Part shown: in pieces, positions 44,251 to 54,458 of the stretch | How the letters are laid out: every line of letters begins with the position of its first letter | Numbering within the stretch: position 1 is the first letter of the stretch | DNA from: Flavobacteriaceae bacterium CG2_30_31_66 | GTDB lineage: Bacteria > Bacteroidota > Bacteroidia > Flavobacteriales > Flavobacteriaceae | DNA: 64,000 bases | Reading direction: 5' to 3' | Assembly (NCBI GenBank): GCA_001873065.1 | Contig: MNYM01000005.1 | Coordinates: 1 to 64,000, forward strand | Notes under the pieces: generated by a model | Seen by the model: the letters and a program-made list of their open reading frames with translations, nothing else | Database searches by the model: none | What the model was told of the DNA's origin: nothing | Position numbers and translations under genes: made by a program

Positions 44251-45453
44251 ATGATGACACTATTTAATCTTATCCAAATTCTGCTCCTTGTTTTACTTGG
44301 ATTGGCAACACTTTATATTTTTATTTTTTCAATAGCTGGAATTTTTTACAAACAAAAACCATATTCTTTAAATGGAAAATTAAAAAAAATTGCAGTACTT
44401 ATTCCTGGTTATAAAGAAGATGCTGTGATTATTGAGGTTGCAAATGCTGCTTTGCAACAATCTTATCCATCAGATTTTTTTGATCTAGTGATTATAGCAG
44501 ATTCTTTTCAACCAAAAACTATTGAATCTCTAAAAAAATTACCAATTAAAGTGATTGAAGTTAGTTTTGAAAAAAGTACCAAATCAAAAGCACTAAATGC
44601 AGCAATGGCATCATTAACAAAAAAATATGAAATTGCAGTGGTTTTAGATGCTGATAATGTGATGGAAAAAGATTTCTTGCACAAAATAAATACGACTTTC
44701 GAACAGAATTTTATCGCAGTTCAAGGGCATAGAACTGCAAAAAACACCAATAATTCTTGGGCAATTCTTGATGCAATTAGCGAAGAAATTAACAATCATA
44801 TTTTTAGAAAAGGTCACAGAGTCTTAGGACTTTCATCTGCAATTATTGGTTCAGGAATGGCTTTTAGATACGATTATTTTAAATCGCTCATGTCAACAGT
44901 AACTGCTGTAGGTGGTTTTGATAAAGAAATTGAATTAAAAATGCTCAAAGACGGACACAAAATCATGTATTTGGAAAATGCAATGGTGTATGATGAAAAA
45001 ATCCAGAAATCAGAAGTATTCGAAAATCAACGCCGAAGATGGCTTTCTGCACAATTTCATTACTTCAAAAAAGATTTTTTGAATGCTTTGAAAGATTTGA
45101 TTTTGAAAGGAAATGTTGATTATTTTGATAAAGCAATACAATTTATTCAACCACCAAGAATCTTATTATTAGGAGCTGTTCTAGTATTTAGTTTACTTTT
45201 TATTATTGTAAATTATTTTTTTGAAAATTCAATTCCTTACTCAAAAATTTGGATTTTAATTTGTATTCTCTGTGTTTTATCATTCGCTTTTGCAATTCCA
45301 AGATCATTTTATAATCGGAAAACACTTAATGCTTTGGCAAGTTTGCCAAAAGGAATGTTGGTGATGTTGCTGTCTTTATTTAAATTAAAAGGCGCAAATA
45401 AAACATTTATTCACACAGAACATACTTCAACAAACGAAAAATCAAAAACTTAA
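44251..45453 (+). CDS. Glycosyltransferase family 2, membrane-bound
   Basis: 400 residues. N-terminal membrane segment (about 5-28), GT-A domain with IAVLIPGYKEDA, DxD-type VVLDADN near 129, ED-like FDKEIELKML and QRRRWLSAQ, then two or three membrane segments (about 305-370). Resembles processive or CESA-like GT2 enzymes that use a nucleotide sugar at the inner face. Sugar specificity not readable. It lies 47 nt after the PRTase-HAD gene. Confidence 0.88.
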   Translation: MMTLFNLIQILLLVLLGLATLYIFIFSIAGIFYKQKPYSLNGKLKKIAVLIPGYKEDAVIIEVANAALQQSYPSDFFDLVIIADSFQPKTIESLKKLPIKVIEVSFEKSTKSKALNAAMASLTKKYEIAVVLDADNVMEKDFLHKINTTFEQNFIAVQGHRTAKNTNNSWAILDAISEEINNHIFRKGHRVLGLSSAIIGSGMAFRYDYFKSLMSTVTAVGGFDKEIELKMLKDGHKIMYLENAMVYDEKIQKSEVFENQRRRWLSAQFHYFKKDFLNALKDLILKGNVDYFDKAIQFIQPPRILLLGAVLVFSLLFIIVNYFFENSIPYSKIWILICILCVLSFAFAIPRSFYNRKTLNALASLPKGMLVMLLSLFKLKGANKTFIHTEHTSTNEKSKT

Positions 45454-45475
45454 AATACAGAAATAATTCAATACA

Positions 45476-46531
45476 ATGAGTTCAAAAAGATTTGAAAAAT
45501 TAGAGGCAATTAGAGGATTTGCAGCCATTTATGTGGTACTTTTCCATGTTTTGCCTCAAAAGATTTTCCTTTTTGGCATCAATATAGGAATCCTTTTTAG
45601 GTTTGGATCAGAAGCTGTGATTGTGTTTTTTATTTTGAGTGGTTTTGTAATTCGATATTCATTTGATAGATATCCAGATAAATCATTTAAATATTATTTT
45701 ATAAGGCGATTTATAAGATTGTATGTCCCTTTAATTTTTATTTTTTTACTGGGTTATATTCTAAAATCGGTTCAAGAAGGAATGCTTGCAAATCCAGAAT
45801 GGCAATCATTATTTGGCAATTTATTGATGTTACAAGATGTCATTTCTTTAAAACCAAACGTAATTTCTGCCACTTATTTAGGAAATGGTGTGCTTTGGTC
45901 TTTGTCTTATGAATGGTGGTTTTACATGCTTTTCTTTTTAATTATCAAATTTTTTCCTGATAAAACTCGAAATAAATGGGTATATATATTATTGATAATT
46001 AGCGCATTATCCTATCTTTTTTTTCCATTTATCATCAATAGAGTGTTGATGTATTTTGCCACTTTTTGGATTGGTGTTTCACTTGCTGATTTATACCTCA
46101 AAAACAAAGAAATTACCTTCAAAGCAATCCTACCATTTATCTATATTTTTGTTGGAATTCTATTGATTTTAAGTTTAAATCTTTATTTGAATTTTTCTTA
46201 CACAAAAGTCTATGATTATCCTTTGGTTGCCTATCCAATTATTGAGTTAAGACATCTAACAGCCGCGTTTTTATTGATGTTTGCGGGTATCATTTGGCAT
46301 CAAATCCAATGGATTGGTTTTGACAAAATCTTTAGAATATTCAAATATTTAGCGCCATTTTCTTACGTGATTTATATTTCACATCATGATTTGGTTGTGG
46401 AAGCTACCTATTTGGATTTTATTGAAAATAAAGTCCTAAAATACAGTCTTTATATTCTAGTAATGTTGCTATTTTCTTACGTTTTGGAAGTTGTAATTTA
46501 TGAAAGAATTAAAAGAAAAATAATACATTAA
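45476..46531 (+). CDS. Acyltransferase family 3 (O-acetylase)
   Basis: 351 residues, about ten membrane helices. N-terminal signature RFEKLEAIRGFAAIYVVLFHV with the catalytic His; FFILSGFVIRYSFDR follows. Members O-acetylate or otherwise acylate sugars of surface polysaccharides. It is 22 nt after a GT2 gene and 21 nt before a GT4 gene, so it probably decorates the repeat unit. Confidence 0.9.
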   Translation: MSSKRFEKLEAIRGFAAIYVVLFHVLPQKIFLFGINIGILFRFGSEAVIVFFILSGFVIRYSFDRYPDKSFKYYFIRRFIRLYVPLIFIFLLGYILKSVQEGMLANPEWQSLFGNLLMLQDVISLKPNVISATYLGNGVLWSLSYEWWFYMLFFLIIKFFPDKTRNKWVYILLIISALSYLFFPFIINRVLMYFATFWIGVSLADLYLKNKEITFKAILPFIYIFVGILLILSLNLYLNFSYTKVYDYPLVAYPIIELRHLTAAFLLMFAGIIWHQIQWIGFDKIFRIFKYLAPFSYVIYISHHDLVVEATYLDFIENKVLKYSLYILVMLLFSYVLEVVIYERIKRKIIH

Positions 46532-46552
46532 AAATAACAAAAGAGGTCAAAA

Positions 46553-47713
46553 ATGAAAATAGGAATAGAAGGTCAACGACTTTTTCGTAAAAAAAAGCAT
46601 GGCATGGATATGGTTGCTTTAGAGTTGATAAAAAATCTCCAAATCATTGATAAAGAGAATGAATATTTCATTTTTGTAAAACCTGATGAAGATTACACAG
46701 CACTTAAAGAAACATCCAATTTCAAAATTATTCAATTAAAAGGAGGTCCTTATCCAATTTGGGAACAATTTGCGTTGCCAAAAGCAGCAAAAAAAATGGG
46801 ATGTAATATATTGCATTGTACCAGTAATACTGCCCCAATTTTTACTGATATTCCATTGATAACTATTTTACATGATATTATTTACATGGAGAGTAGTTAT
46901 TACAAAATTCTCACAGGAAGTGCATCTCCATATCAAAAGTTTGGAAACGTTTACCGAAAAATTATTGTGCCTTGGGTTGTCAAAAAAAGTGATAAAATTA
47001 TCACAGTATCTCATTTTGAAAAAAAACGAATTGCAGAATTTTTTGGAATGAAAAATGAAGGCAAACTCGATGCAATTTATAATGGAGTAAGTGAACATTT
47101 TAAGCGAATTTCCGACGAAAATGAATTGAAAAGAGTGCGAGAAAAATATCATTTGCCAGATCATTTTTTCTTCTTTTTAGGAAATACTGATCCAAAAAAA
47201 AACACCTTAGGAACATTAAAAGCATTTTCTGATTTTTTAAAAGAGAGTAACTCCGATTATAAATTGGTGATGCTTGATTATGACGCAACTGAACTTCAAA
47301 AAATATTAATTGAAATTGGAGACACACAACTCATCAATCAAATTGTATTAACAGGCTACGTTATCAATACTGATTTGCCAGCAATATATTCATTATGCAC
47401 CATTTTCTTATATCCATCTTTGCGCGAAAGTTTTGGAATTCCAATGCTTGAAGCTATGGGTTGTGGCGTTCCAGTAATCACCTCTAATACTTCATCAATG
47501 CCAGAAGTTGCAGGTGATGCCGCACACATTGTCAATCCTTTTCACCCACAAGAAATCACACAAGGATTGCATAAAATTATTTCTGATAAAACCTATTATC
47601 AAACTCTTAGCGAAAAAGGACTGGAAAGAAACCAACTTTTTTCATGGAGAAACATGGCAAAAGAATATTTGAAACTTTATGAAATTATTTACACAAAACA
47701 TTCAAAAAAATAG
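46553..47713 (+). CDS. Glycosyltransferase family 4 (GT-B)
   Basis: 386 residues. GT-B fold with N-terminal acceptor domain ([27 protein letters not shown]) and C-terminal donor-binding domain containing [10 protein letters not shown], and the retaining E-x7-E motif in [20 protein letters not shown]. Typical of mannosyl- or related transferases (RfaB/WbpY-like). Specificity unknown. Within the operon, 21 nt after the acyltransferase and 6 nt before the next gene. Confidence 0.92.
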   Translation: MKIGIEGQRLFRKKKHGMDMVALELIKNLQIIDKENEYFIFVKPDEDYTALKETSNFKIIQLKGGPYPIWEQFALPKAAKKMGCNILHCTSNTAPIFTDIPLITILHDIIYMESSYYKILTGSASPYQKFGNVYRKIIVPWVVKKSDKIITVSHFEKKRIAEFFGMKNEGKLDAIYNGVSEHFKRISDENELKRVREKYHLPDHFFFFLGNTDPKKNTLGTLKAFSDFLKESNSDYKLVMLDYDATELQKILIEIGDTQLINQIVLTGYVINTDLPAIYSLCTIFLYPSLRESFGIPMLEAMGCGVPVITSNTSSMPEVAGDAAHIVNPFHPQEITQGLHKIISDKTYYQTLSEKGLERNQLFSWRNMAKEYLKLYEIIYTKHSKK

Positions 47714-47719
47714 GCAATC

Positions 47720-48922
47720 ATGACAGAAGGTAAAAATATTATTTGCATTTCTCAAACAACTTGGTATGGAGAATTTACCAAATCAACTGTTCAATTATTA
47801 TCATTGTTAGCCGCTAAAAACAACATTTTTTTTGTTGAGTATCCATTCACGGTCAAAGATGTAATCATGTCAATTCTAGGAAAACAGCGAGCACAAGTTG
47901 CTAGAATGTTTGGTTTTAAAAAGCGAATTCAAACAATAAAAACACCTTTTGAAACAACCATAAATCACCTTGTGATGCCTCCAGTTTTACCTGTCGATTT
48001 TATAAAAAACGAAACTATTTTCAACTTTTTCTTCGGAATTAATGCCTTTATCTATAAATATCAATTAAAAAAAATTATCAAAAAATACCAACTTAATAAT
48101 CCCATAATTATTACCGCTTACAATCCAATGTATGGCTTGGCAATGGTTGGAAAATTGAAGGAATTTTTGAATATTTATTATTGTTATGATGGAATGGATA
48201 CCCAAAGACACAAATCAAGAATTTATGATATTGAGACGGAATTTTGCAAAAAAGTTGACGGAATTATCACTACTTCAGATTATTTGAATTCAGAAAAATT
48301 GAAATTAAATAAAGAAAGTTTTGTAGTAAAAAATGGTGTTGATTTTAATTTATTTGTTCCTCATGCAAAAAAATCGGTTTCTGAAAATACTCTTGAAAAA
48401 AAAGTGGGTTATATTGGAACCTTGGATTTTCGATTTGATATTGACATAATGGAATTTGCAATTAAAAATTTACCACAAGTCACATTCGAATTTACTGGTT
48501 ATTTATTGAATCATCAAATTGTTGAACGTTTATCAACTTATAAAAATGTGTCATTTTTCGGCTCTGTAAAAGCAGAAGAAGTTCCAAAATTGTTGGCAAA
48601 ATACGATGCAGGAATTATTCCATACAAGATGGATGAAGTCAATAAAAATATTTATCCATTGAAAATTAATGAATATTTAGCAGTGGGAGTTCCTGTAATT
48701 ATGACAGCTTTTGCAAATTTAACCGATTTTGAAAACATGGTTTCTTCTGCAAAAACCAAAGAAATTTTCAAAGAATGCATTGAAAATGAGCTAACTAATG
48801 ATTCTCTTTCTCAAATCGAAAAACGAATTTCATTTGCAAAACAAAACTCTTGGGAAGGAAGAGCAGTAGAATTTGAAAATATTTTAGAGTATTTCATCAA
48901 ACAAAAAAATAAAAAAGCTTAA
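47720..48922 (+). CDS. Glycosyltransferase, GT-B fold (GT1/GT4-like)
   Basis: 400 residues. N-terminal ICISQTTWYGEFTKSTVQLLSLLA, a YYCYDGMDTQR segment around 155-165, and a C-terminal Rossmann domain with GYIGTLDFRFD and the donor site IIPYKMDEVNKNIYPLKINEYLAVGVPVI. The N-rich YPLKI.EYLA pattern is typical of exopolysaccharide glycosyltransferases. Specificity unknown. 6 nt after the GT4 gene and 10 nt before the last gene. Confidence 0.85.
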   Translation: MTEGKNIICISQTTWYGEFTKSTVQLLSLLAAKNNIFFVEYPFTVKDVIMSILGKQRAQVARMFGFKKRIQTIKTPFETTINHLVMPPVLPVDFIKNETIFNFFFGINAFIYKYQLKKIIKKYQLNNPIIITAYNPMYGLAMVGKLKEFLNIYYCYDGMDTQRHKSRIYDIETEFCKKVDGIITTSDYLNSEKLKLNKESFVVKNGVDFNLFVPHAKKSVSENTLEKKVGYIGTLDFRFDIDIMEFAIKNLPQVTFEFTGYLLNHQIVERLSTYKNVSFFGSVKAEEVPKLLAKYDAGIIPYKMDEVNKNIYPLKINEYLAVGVPVIMTAFANLTDFENMVSSAKTKEIFKECIENELTNDSLSQIEKRISFAKQNSWEGRAVEFENILEYFIKQKNKKA

Positions 48923-48932
48923 AAATAAAGCC

Positions 48933-50123
48933 ATGTTCACACTTAAAATTTTATTCTGGATATTACTTTTTATCATCGTTTACACGTATGTTGGTTATGG
49001 AATTTTATTATTTGCCATTATAAAAATCAGAAGAGTATTTAAAATTGGTCAAAAAGAAAAATATTTTCCAAATTTTGAACCTGAAGTTACCTTGTTTATT
49101 GCTGCATACAATGAAAAAGATTTTGTAGATGCAAAGATGAAAAATACTTTAGAACTTGAATATCCGAAAGAAAAATTGAATATTGTTTGGGTAACAGATG
49201 GTTCTGATGATGGAACTCCAGATTTGTTGAAAAAATATTCCAATACTCAAGTGCATCATTTGCCAGAAAGAAATGGAAAAATTGGCGCAATGAATCGTGG
49301 AATGAAATTCGTAAAAACACCTATTGTGATCTTTAGTGATGCGAATACGATGCTTGGAAAAGAATCTATCAGAAAAATTGTGAGTCTTTTTGGAAACCCA
49401 AAAGTAGGCTGTGTTTCAGGAGAAAAAAGAATTATGAGCAAAGAAAGTGATGCTGCATCTGGAGCTGGTGAAGGTTTGTATTGGAAATATGAATCCGCTT
49501 TAAAAAAATGGGATGCAGAGCTTTATTCTGTAGTTGGTGCTGCAGGTGAACTATTTGCAATTAGAACAGAATTGTATAAACACATGGAACAAGACACACT
49601 TTTGGATGATTTTGTAATCTCTTTGAGAGTGGCACAAGATGGATATACCATTCAATATGACCCAGATGCGTATGCCATTGAAACAGCTTCAGCCAATGTA
49701 AAAGAGGAATTAAAACGTAAAATACGAATTTCAGCTGGCGGCATTCAAGCAATTGTTAGATTGCGTTCTTTGTTGAATATTTTTAAATATGGGACTCTTT
49801 CTTTTCAATATATTTCTCATCGCGTTTTACGTTGGACACTGACACCTCTTTGTTTGATAATTCTAATTCCAGTATCATTTTTAGTAGCTTTTAACGAAGG
49901 AATTTTTTCTTTTAGATTCTATGCAACATTTTTTTGGTTGCATTTAATTTTCTATATAGCCGCTTTGACAGGTTGGTTTTTGGAAAATAGATCTACAAGA
50001 ATTAAAATATTATTTATTCCTTATTACTTTTTTATCATGAATTTATCTGTTGTTTTAGGATTTTTTAGATACATGAAAAAATCACAATCTGTGAATTGGG
50101 AAAGAGCAAAAAGAGGAAATTAA
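48933..50123 (+). CDS. Glycosyltransferase family 2, membrane-bound
   Basis: 396 residues. N-terminal membrane helix (about 5-27), GT-A domain with VTLFIAAYNEKDF, WVTDGSDDGT and the metal-binding FSDANTM, acceptor region DDFVISLRV, and three C-terminal membrane segments (about 305-370). Q/R-x-x-RW is replaced by RKIRISAGGIQAI. Related to CESA/hyaluronan-like GT2 enzymes. Last gene of the operon, ending 21 nt before a strong terminator. Confidence 0.9.
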   Translation: MFTLKILFWILLFIIVYTYVGYGILLFAIIKIRRVFKIGQKEKYFPNFEPEVTLFIAAYNEKDFVDAKMKNTLELEYPKEKLNIVWVTDGSDDGTPDLLKKYSNTQVHHLPERNGKIGAMNRGMKFVKTPIVIFSDANTMLGKESIRKIVSLFGNPKVGCVSGEKRIMSKESDAASGAGEGLYWKYESALKKWDAELYSVVGAAGELFAIRTELYKHMEQDTLLDDFVISLRVAQDGYTIQYDPDAYAIETASANVKEELKRKIRISAGGIQAIVRLRSLLNIFKYGTLSFQYISHRVLRWTLTPLCLIILIPVSFLVAFNEGIFSFRFYATFFWLHLIFYIAALTGWFLENRSTRIKILFIPYYFFIMNLSVVLGFFRYMKKSQSVNWERAKRGN

Positions 50124-50144
50124 TTGATGAAAAAATTATAAAAC

Positions 50145-50184
50145 AAAAAAAATCCGTTCAAAGAAATTTGAACGGATTTTTTTT
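50145..50184. terminator. Bidirectional hairpin terminator after the polysaccharide operon
   Basis: 18-bp stem (core ATCCGTTCAAA) closed by a GAAA loop and flanked by 8 A and 8 T. It serves the operon from the left and the PpiD-like gene from the right. Confidence 0.92.
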
Positions 50185-50196
50185 GAGCATTTTGAA

Positions 50197-52287
50197 TTAG
50201 TTTACAGAATAAACATTCGCTCTATTATCTTCAATTTCTGAAGCTTTTTTGATGGCTTCATATATTTTATAAGTTGCATTTTTTCTGCTATCAGCAATTC
50301 TTTTTCTGTTGATTTCATAATTAGGTAATAGAACAGGCAGCTCTTTTTTAGTCATTTTAAAAGTATAAACACCTCTATCACCAACAACTGAATTATAAAT
50401 TTTGTTTGGTTGTGCAAAATACATGGCTCCAACAATTTTTGGTTCAACACCAACACCTGATAGAGTAGGACTTTTTAATGAAACGCCAACTGCAGTCATT
50501 ACATTTGTATTATTTAACTTTGCTATATCTTGCAAATTTGAACCTTCTAATTTTTTAGTTAAAGTTTCCGCTTTTTTCTCGTTAATCAAAATAGGTCTCA
50601 CCGTATTTATCGCTTTATCAGCAGACATTAAGCCTTTTTCTTGAGACGAAGTTAATGAAACAACCACATGAAAACCTTCTAAATCAAAACGTTTAAAATC
50701 GCCTGGTTTTGTATCTTTATTGAAAGCCCAAGTAACTATTTGTCTTTGGTTTCCTAAACCTGGAACATTTTCATCCAAAGCTTTAATGCCAATTGCTGGT
50801 TTGATTGTATATGTCATTTTATTGGCAACATCCAAAAAATTATTGTCTTTTGTTACAGCCAGTGAAAACTGCTCAGCATTTCTAAAAATAGCATTTTCTG
50901 TTGCTTCAGAGGCTACAATTTTTCTGCTAAACGTAGCTAATTTCACAACGTTTTGAATATTTCTTTGATTATCAATTTTGATGACGTGAAAACCAAATGG
51001 TGTTTTCACAACCCCTAAATCTCCTTTTTTCCCTTTGAAAGTATAATCTCTAAATTCAGGTGTCATTCTTGTGTACGTAAACCAATCTAAGTTTCCTCCT
51101 TTTTCTGAATTTGATTTGTCTGAAGAAAATTCTTTCGCTAAACTTTCAAATTTATCAACTTTACTTTTTACGATAGCAAGAATACTGTCTGCTAATTTTT
51201 TAGCACTTTCTTCAGTTCTTATTACTTCGGGGGCAACTCTTTGAGCGCCAACAAAAGGAATTAAAATATGGCTTGCTTTAACTGAATCTGGCATTCTTGA
51301 AATTTCAGTAATTTTAGAAATTTTCAGGAAACCATTGTCTTTATATGGGCCTACAACTTTTCCTTTGGCACTTGAAAAAATAGAATCAGAAACTTGTTTA
51401 TTTACTTGGGACTTGTATAAAAAATTATCTTCAATGTAAGTATCAGATTGATTTTCTGACAAAAATAAATTGTCATTGGTTGCCAATTTAAAATCTTCAA
51501 TTAATGATGAAACTTCAGTTTTTAAAGCATTTTCGTCATCAGATGTTGGAACGATTTCAAAAGTTACATAATCAATGTCTCTTGAAGCTTCCACTTCATA
51601 ATCAGCTTTATGGTTTTTAATATATGATTCAACTTCCGATTTTTTTATTTTTACTAAACTATCTTGAATTGTTGTGTATGGAATATATACAAAATCTGCA
51701 TTTAGCTTGGTATTTTCATACAAGTATTCAAATTCTCCCTCTTTTAAAGACGCACCCAAACCAGCAGTTATCAAATTATTATAAGTAGTTGTTGACAAAT
51801 TATCTTTTAATTGCCCCATATAAGCAGCCCATTGAGCCCAAAGTTCTTTGTTGTTTTCTTTGGTATCTGCCAAGAATTGTTTGAATTTTTGTTCATCAAA
51901 TAATCCTGCTTCATTTTGATATTCAGGACTGTTTTGAACAAATGGAATCGAAATTAATTCATTCCAAACATCGGCTTCACCGATGGTAATACCAGCCTCA
52001 GACAATTGATTCTGGTAGATTTTTTTTCTTAAAATATTTTCCCAAACTGCGTTTACAGCCTGCATTTCAGAGACATTGCTCCCAACTTGTTGTTTGTAAC
52101 TTTCTAATTCTTGGATAAATTCTTGTCGAGTAATAGCTTCTCCATTAATTTCTCCTACTTCATTGATTTTGTTAGAGCTAAAAAAATCTTTTAAAGTAGA
52201 AGGATCCAATACGAAAGCAAAAAGTGCCAATCCAATAATAATGATTAAGAACATTGAACGTTCTCTAATTTTTGATAAAACTGCCAT
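50197..52287 (-). CDS. PpiD/SurA-like peptidyl-prolyl isomerase
   Basis: 696 residues. One N-terminal membrane anchor (about 12-30, RSMFLIIIIGLALFAFVLDPS), a SurA-N-like chaperone region (about 35-180), a parvulin PPIC domain at about 340-445 (VKASHILIPF ... SEKGGNLDWF ... FGFHVIKI), and a second, weaker parvulin-like region behind it. The family helps fold proteins leaving the Sec translocon. The same gene order next to the hemolysin-type and LptC genes is common in Flavobacteriaceae. 123 nt separate it from the upstream gene. Confidence 0.9.
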   Translation of the reverse strand: MAVLSKIRERSMFLIIIIGLALFAFVLDPSTLKDFFSSNKINEVGEINGEAITRQEFIQELESYKQQVGSNVSEMQAVNAVWENILRKKIYQNQLSEAGITIGEADVWNELISIPFVQNSPEYQNEAGLFDEQKFKQFLADTKENNKELWAQWAAYMGQLKDNLSTTTYNNLITAGLGASLKEGEFEYLYENTKLNADFVYIPYTTIQDSLVKIKKSEVESYIKNHKADYEVEASRDIDYVTFEIVPTSDDENALKTEVSSLIEDFKLATNDNLFLSENQSDTYIEDNFLYKSQVNKQVSDSIFSSAKGKVVGPYKDNGFLKISKITEISRMPDSVKASHILIPFVGAQRVAPEVIRTEESAKKLADSILAIVKSKVDKFESLAKEFSSDKSNSEKGGNLDWFTYTRMTPEFRDYTFKGKKGDLGVVKTPFGFHVIKIDNQRNIQNVVKLATFSRKIVASEATENAIFRNAEQFSLAVTKDNNFLDVANKMTYTIKPAIGIKALDENVPGLGNQRQIVTWAFNKDTKPGDFKRFDLEGFHVVVSLTSSQEKGLMSADKAINTVRPILINEKKAETLTKKLEGSNLQDIAKLNNTNVMTAVGVSLKSPTLSGVGVEPKIVGAMYFAQPNKIYNSVVGDRGVYTFKMTKKELPVLLPNYEINRKRIADSRKNATYKIYEAIKKASEIEDNRANVYSVN

Positions 52288-52410
52288 GCGTCATTGATTT
52301 AATTTCAGTTGGCGAATATACGATTTTTGACTTGAATATTACAACCGATTTTACAGATAATCTTGTTGGGTTAAGTACTTGTTTTTGAGTAGTATTTATT
52401 AATACTTTTT

Positions 52411-53673
52411 CTAATTAGCTTCTATTATTTTTAATTTTACTTTTTCAATTTTTGCACCACTCATTTTTAAAATTGTCATTTCAAAATCATCAATAATAAT
52501 TTTTTCTTTTTCTTCGGGAATATTTTCAGTGTGGTTAATAATAAAACCTCCTAATGTCTCATAGGCCTCAGATTTTGGAATCTCTAAATCATATTCTTCA
52601 TTTAAATAATCGATTTCTAGCCTTGCAGAAAAAACAAACTCATTGTCACTTATTTTTTCTTCAATAAATTCTTGAACATCATGTTCGTCTTCAATTTCAC
52701 CAAAAAGCTCTTCAACAATATCTTCAACAGTAATCATTCCTGAAGTTCCTCCATATTCATCTACAACAACCGCAACGCTTTTTCGCTTTTTGATGAGTGT
52801 ATTTAAAATGTCATTTATCATCATTGATTCAGGAACAATTTCTAAAGGAATTAAAATAGACTTGATAGTTTTTGGTTTTTTAAATAATTCAAAAGCATTT
52901 ACATATCCAACAACATCATCCAAAGAGGTTTGAAAAATTAATATTTTTGACAATCCAGTTTCAATAAATAAATTTTTTAGTTTTAGAACTGAATCATGAA
53001 TTTCAAGTGCTATAATCTCTGTTCTTGGAACCATTACTTCTCGTGCTTTTACATTTTGAAAAATCAAAGCATTTTGAAAAATTTGAATTTCAGAATCCAT
53101 TTTATCGTCATCGTTCCCTGTTTCTAATTGTTCGTTAATGTAGTTTTCTAATTCTTCTTTACTAAATTCAGTTTGTTGTTCATCAGGACTCACTTTAAAG
53201 ATTACTTTTAAAAAAAAATCTGAAATTGACGTAATAAATGCAGAGAAAAAATGGAACAAATAGTAAAAGAAATAAGCAGGAACCGCAAAGATTCTCAAAA
53301 CATCATTGGCATAAATTCTAAAAATGGCTTTGGGTAAAAACTCGGCTGTAATCAAGATAACTATTGTAGATATAATTGTCTGAATCAATAAGTTATAAAA
53401 TTCATTAAAGTTTTCTAGTGGCAAAAGCCTCACTAAAAATCTTCCCATATAATAACTGTAAATCACCAAAGCAATATTATTTCCTACCAACATTGTAGTA
53501 ATAAATTTTGATGATTTATGGGTAATTTTCTTTAGGATTTTCGCAATCAATCCCTCTCTTTTTTTCTCTAATTCAATATGTAATTTATTTGCAGAAACGA
53601 ATGCGATTTCCATTCCAGAGAAAAAGGCAGATAATAGAATAGAAATAATAATGATAATAAGTTCGATTTCCAT
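52411..53673 (-). CDS. CNNM/CorC (hemolysin-type) membrane protein with CBS domains
   Basis: 420 residues. DUF21 membrane domain at about 1-170 (SAFFSGMEIAFVSANK, LVGNNIALVIYSYYMG), a CBS pair at about 205-325 (REVMVPRTEIIAL, VVDEYGGTSGMITVEDIVEELFGEIEDE) and a C-terminal CorC_HlyC domain (320-415). Family members act in Mg2+ or Co2+ export; in Bacteroidota one paralogue is the gliding protein GldE, but the usual gldD neighbour is not seen. Downstream of a two-helix small protein by 14 nt. Confidence 0.92.
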   Translation of the reverse strand: MEIELIIIIISILLSAFFSGMEIAFVSANKLHIELEKKREGLIAKILKKITHKSSKFITTMLVGNNIALVIYSYYMGRFLVRLLPLENFNEFYNLLIQTIISTIVILITAEFLPKAIFRIYANDVLRIFAVPAYFFYYLFHFFSAFITSISDFFLKVIFKVSPDEQQTEFSKEELENYINEQLETGNDDDKMDSEIQIFQNALIFQNVKAREVMVPRTEIIALEIHDSVLKLKNLFIETGLSKILIFQTSLDDVVGYVNAFELFKKPKTIKSILIPLEIVPESMMINDILNTLIKKRKSVAVVVDEYGGTSGMITVEDIVEELFGEIEDEHDVQEFIEEKISDNEFVFSARLEIDYLNEEYDLEIPKSEAYETLGGFIINHTENIPEEKEKIIIDDFEMTILKMSGAKIEKVKLKIIEAN

Positions 53674-53687
53674 GAAAATCTGATAGA

Positions 53688-53888
53688 CTATTTATTTTGA
53701 CGATTTCTTGTTTCTATTTTTTTTCTAAAATGTCTTTTAAAGAAAAACACTAAGGTAATCAAAATAGCGAAACCAAGAAATAAATAAGACCTTGACCTGT
53801 CAGAATTCCAACGAACAATGGCTTCTACTGTGCAAATAAATGCAATCATTAAATATCCGTATTGAAAAAATTTCCAAAGTGTATTCAT
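53688..53888 (-). CDS. Small two-helix membrane protein
   Basis: 66 residues with two hydrophobic helices (about 9-26 and 36-53) and a basic tail FKRHFRKKIETRNRQNK. Clearly in-operon: 3 nt after lptC and 14 nt before the CorC-type gene. Conserved at this place in flavobacteria as far as I recall; function unknown. Confidence 0.75.
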   Translation of the reverse strand: MNTLWKFFQYGYLMIAFICTVEAIVRWNSDRSRSYLFLGFAILITLVFFFKRHFRKKIETRNRQNK

Positions 53889-53891
53889 AAT

Positions 53892-54458
53892 TTAGTTTTC
53901 TATTGTTTCTAATTTTCCTGTTGTTTTTTTTGACAGATGCTGGGTTAAATCATCTTTTGATTCAAAACCTATTCCAAAAATAGTGTCTTTTTCTTTCATC
54001 AAAGTGAATGCTTTTTCCGAAATAAAATACTTTGTTTTTTCATCCCAAAAAAGTTGCTCAGTTTCCAATCGTGATTTATCTGTATGATTAATTACAATCA
54101 CATGTCCTTTGATTTCAGAAATGGAAGTTTTTGAATAGCTTATCGCATATTGACCGGTTATTGTTACGGAATCAATGTCACTTTTTCTAAAATTTACAAT
54201 TTTTATGCCATTGGGAAACTCACTATAAGGATGCTCACTTCGATTGCTAAAATCGAGCATTAAAGGAGTAATCAATCTTGAAGTGATTTTTCCAGAATCT
54301 TTATAAACATGGTTTGCATCTCTTGCGATTCCAACTGGTAAATTTTTATCTACCAAAAAATCACGTACTTTTTGGGTATCGCTTGTGCATGAAAAAAGCA
54401 TTGTTGTAAAAAAAAATACAACAATGCTTTTCGAAAAAAATTGTGAAAATAGTTTCAT
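53892..54458 (-). CDS. lptC: LPS export periplasmic protein LptC
   Basis: 188 residues. Lipoprotein-like N-terminus (TTMLFSC near residue 24) followed by the beta-jelly-roll of LptC: ARDANHVYKDSGKITSRLITPLMLDF, FPNGIKIVNF, GHVIVINHTDKSRLETEQLFWDEKTKYFISE. LptC links the LptB2FG transporter to the LptA bridge carrying lipopolysaccharide. The start overlaps the stop of the TPR gene by one base (TAATG), showing translational coupling. Confidence 0.9.
   Translation of the reverse strand: MKLFSQFFSKSIVVFFFTTMLFSCTSDTQKVRDFLVDKNLPVGIARDANHVYKDSGKITSRLITPLMLDFSNRSEHPYSEFPNGIKIVNFRKSDIDSVTITGQYAISYSKTSISEIKGHVIVINHTDKSRLETEQLFWDEKTKYFISEKAFTLMKEKDTIFGIGFESKDDLTQHLSKKTTGKLETIEN

Noticed and set aside
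52411..53673. Gliding gene gldE
   Set aside because: The protein has the DUF21-CBS-CorC layout shared by GldE, but no gldD or other gliding gene is adjacent, so only the family is named.
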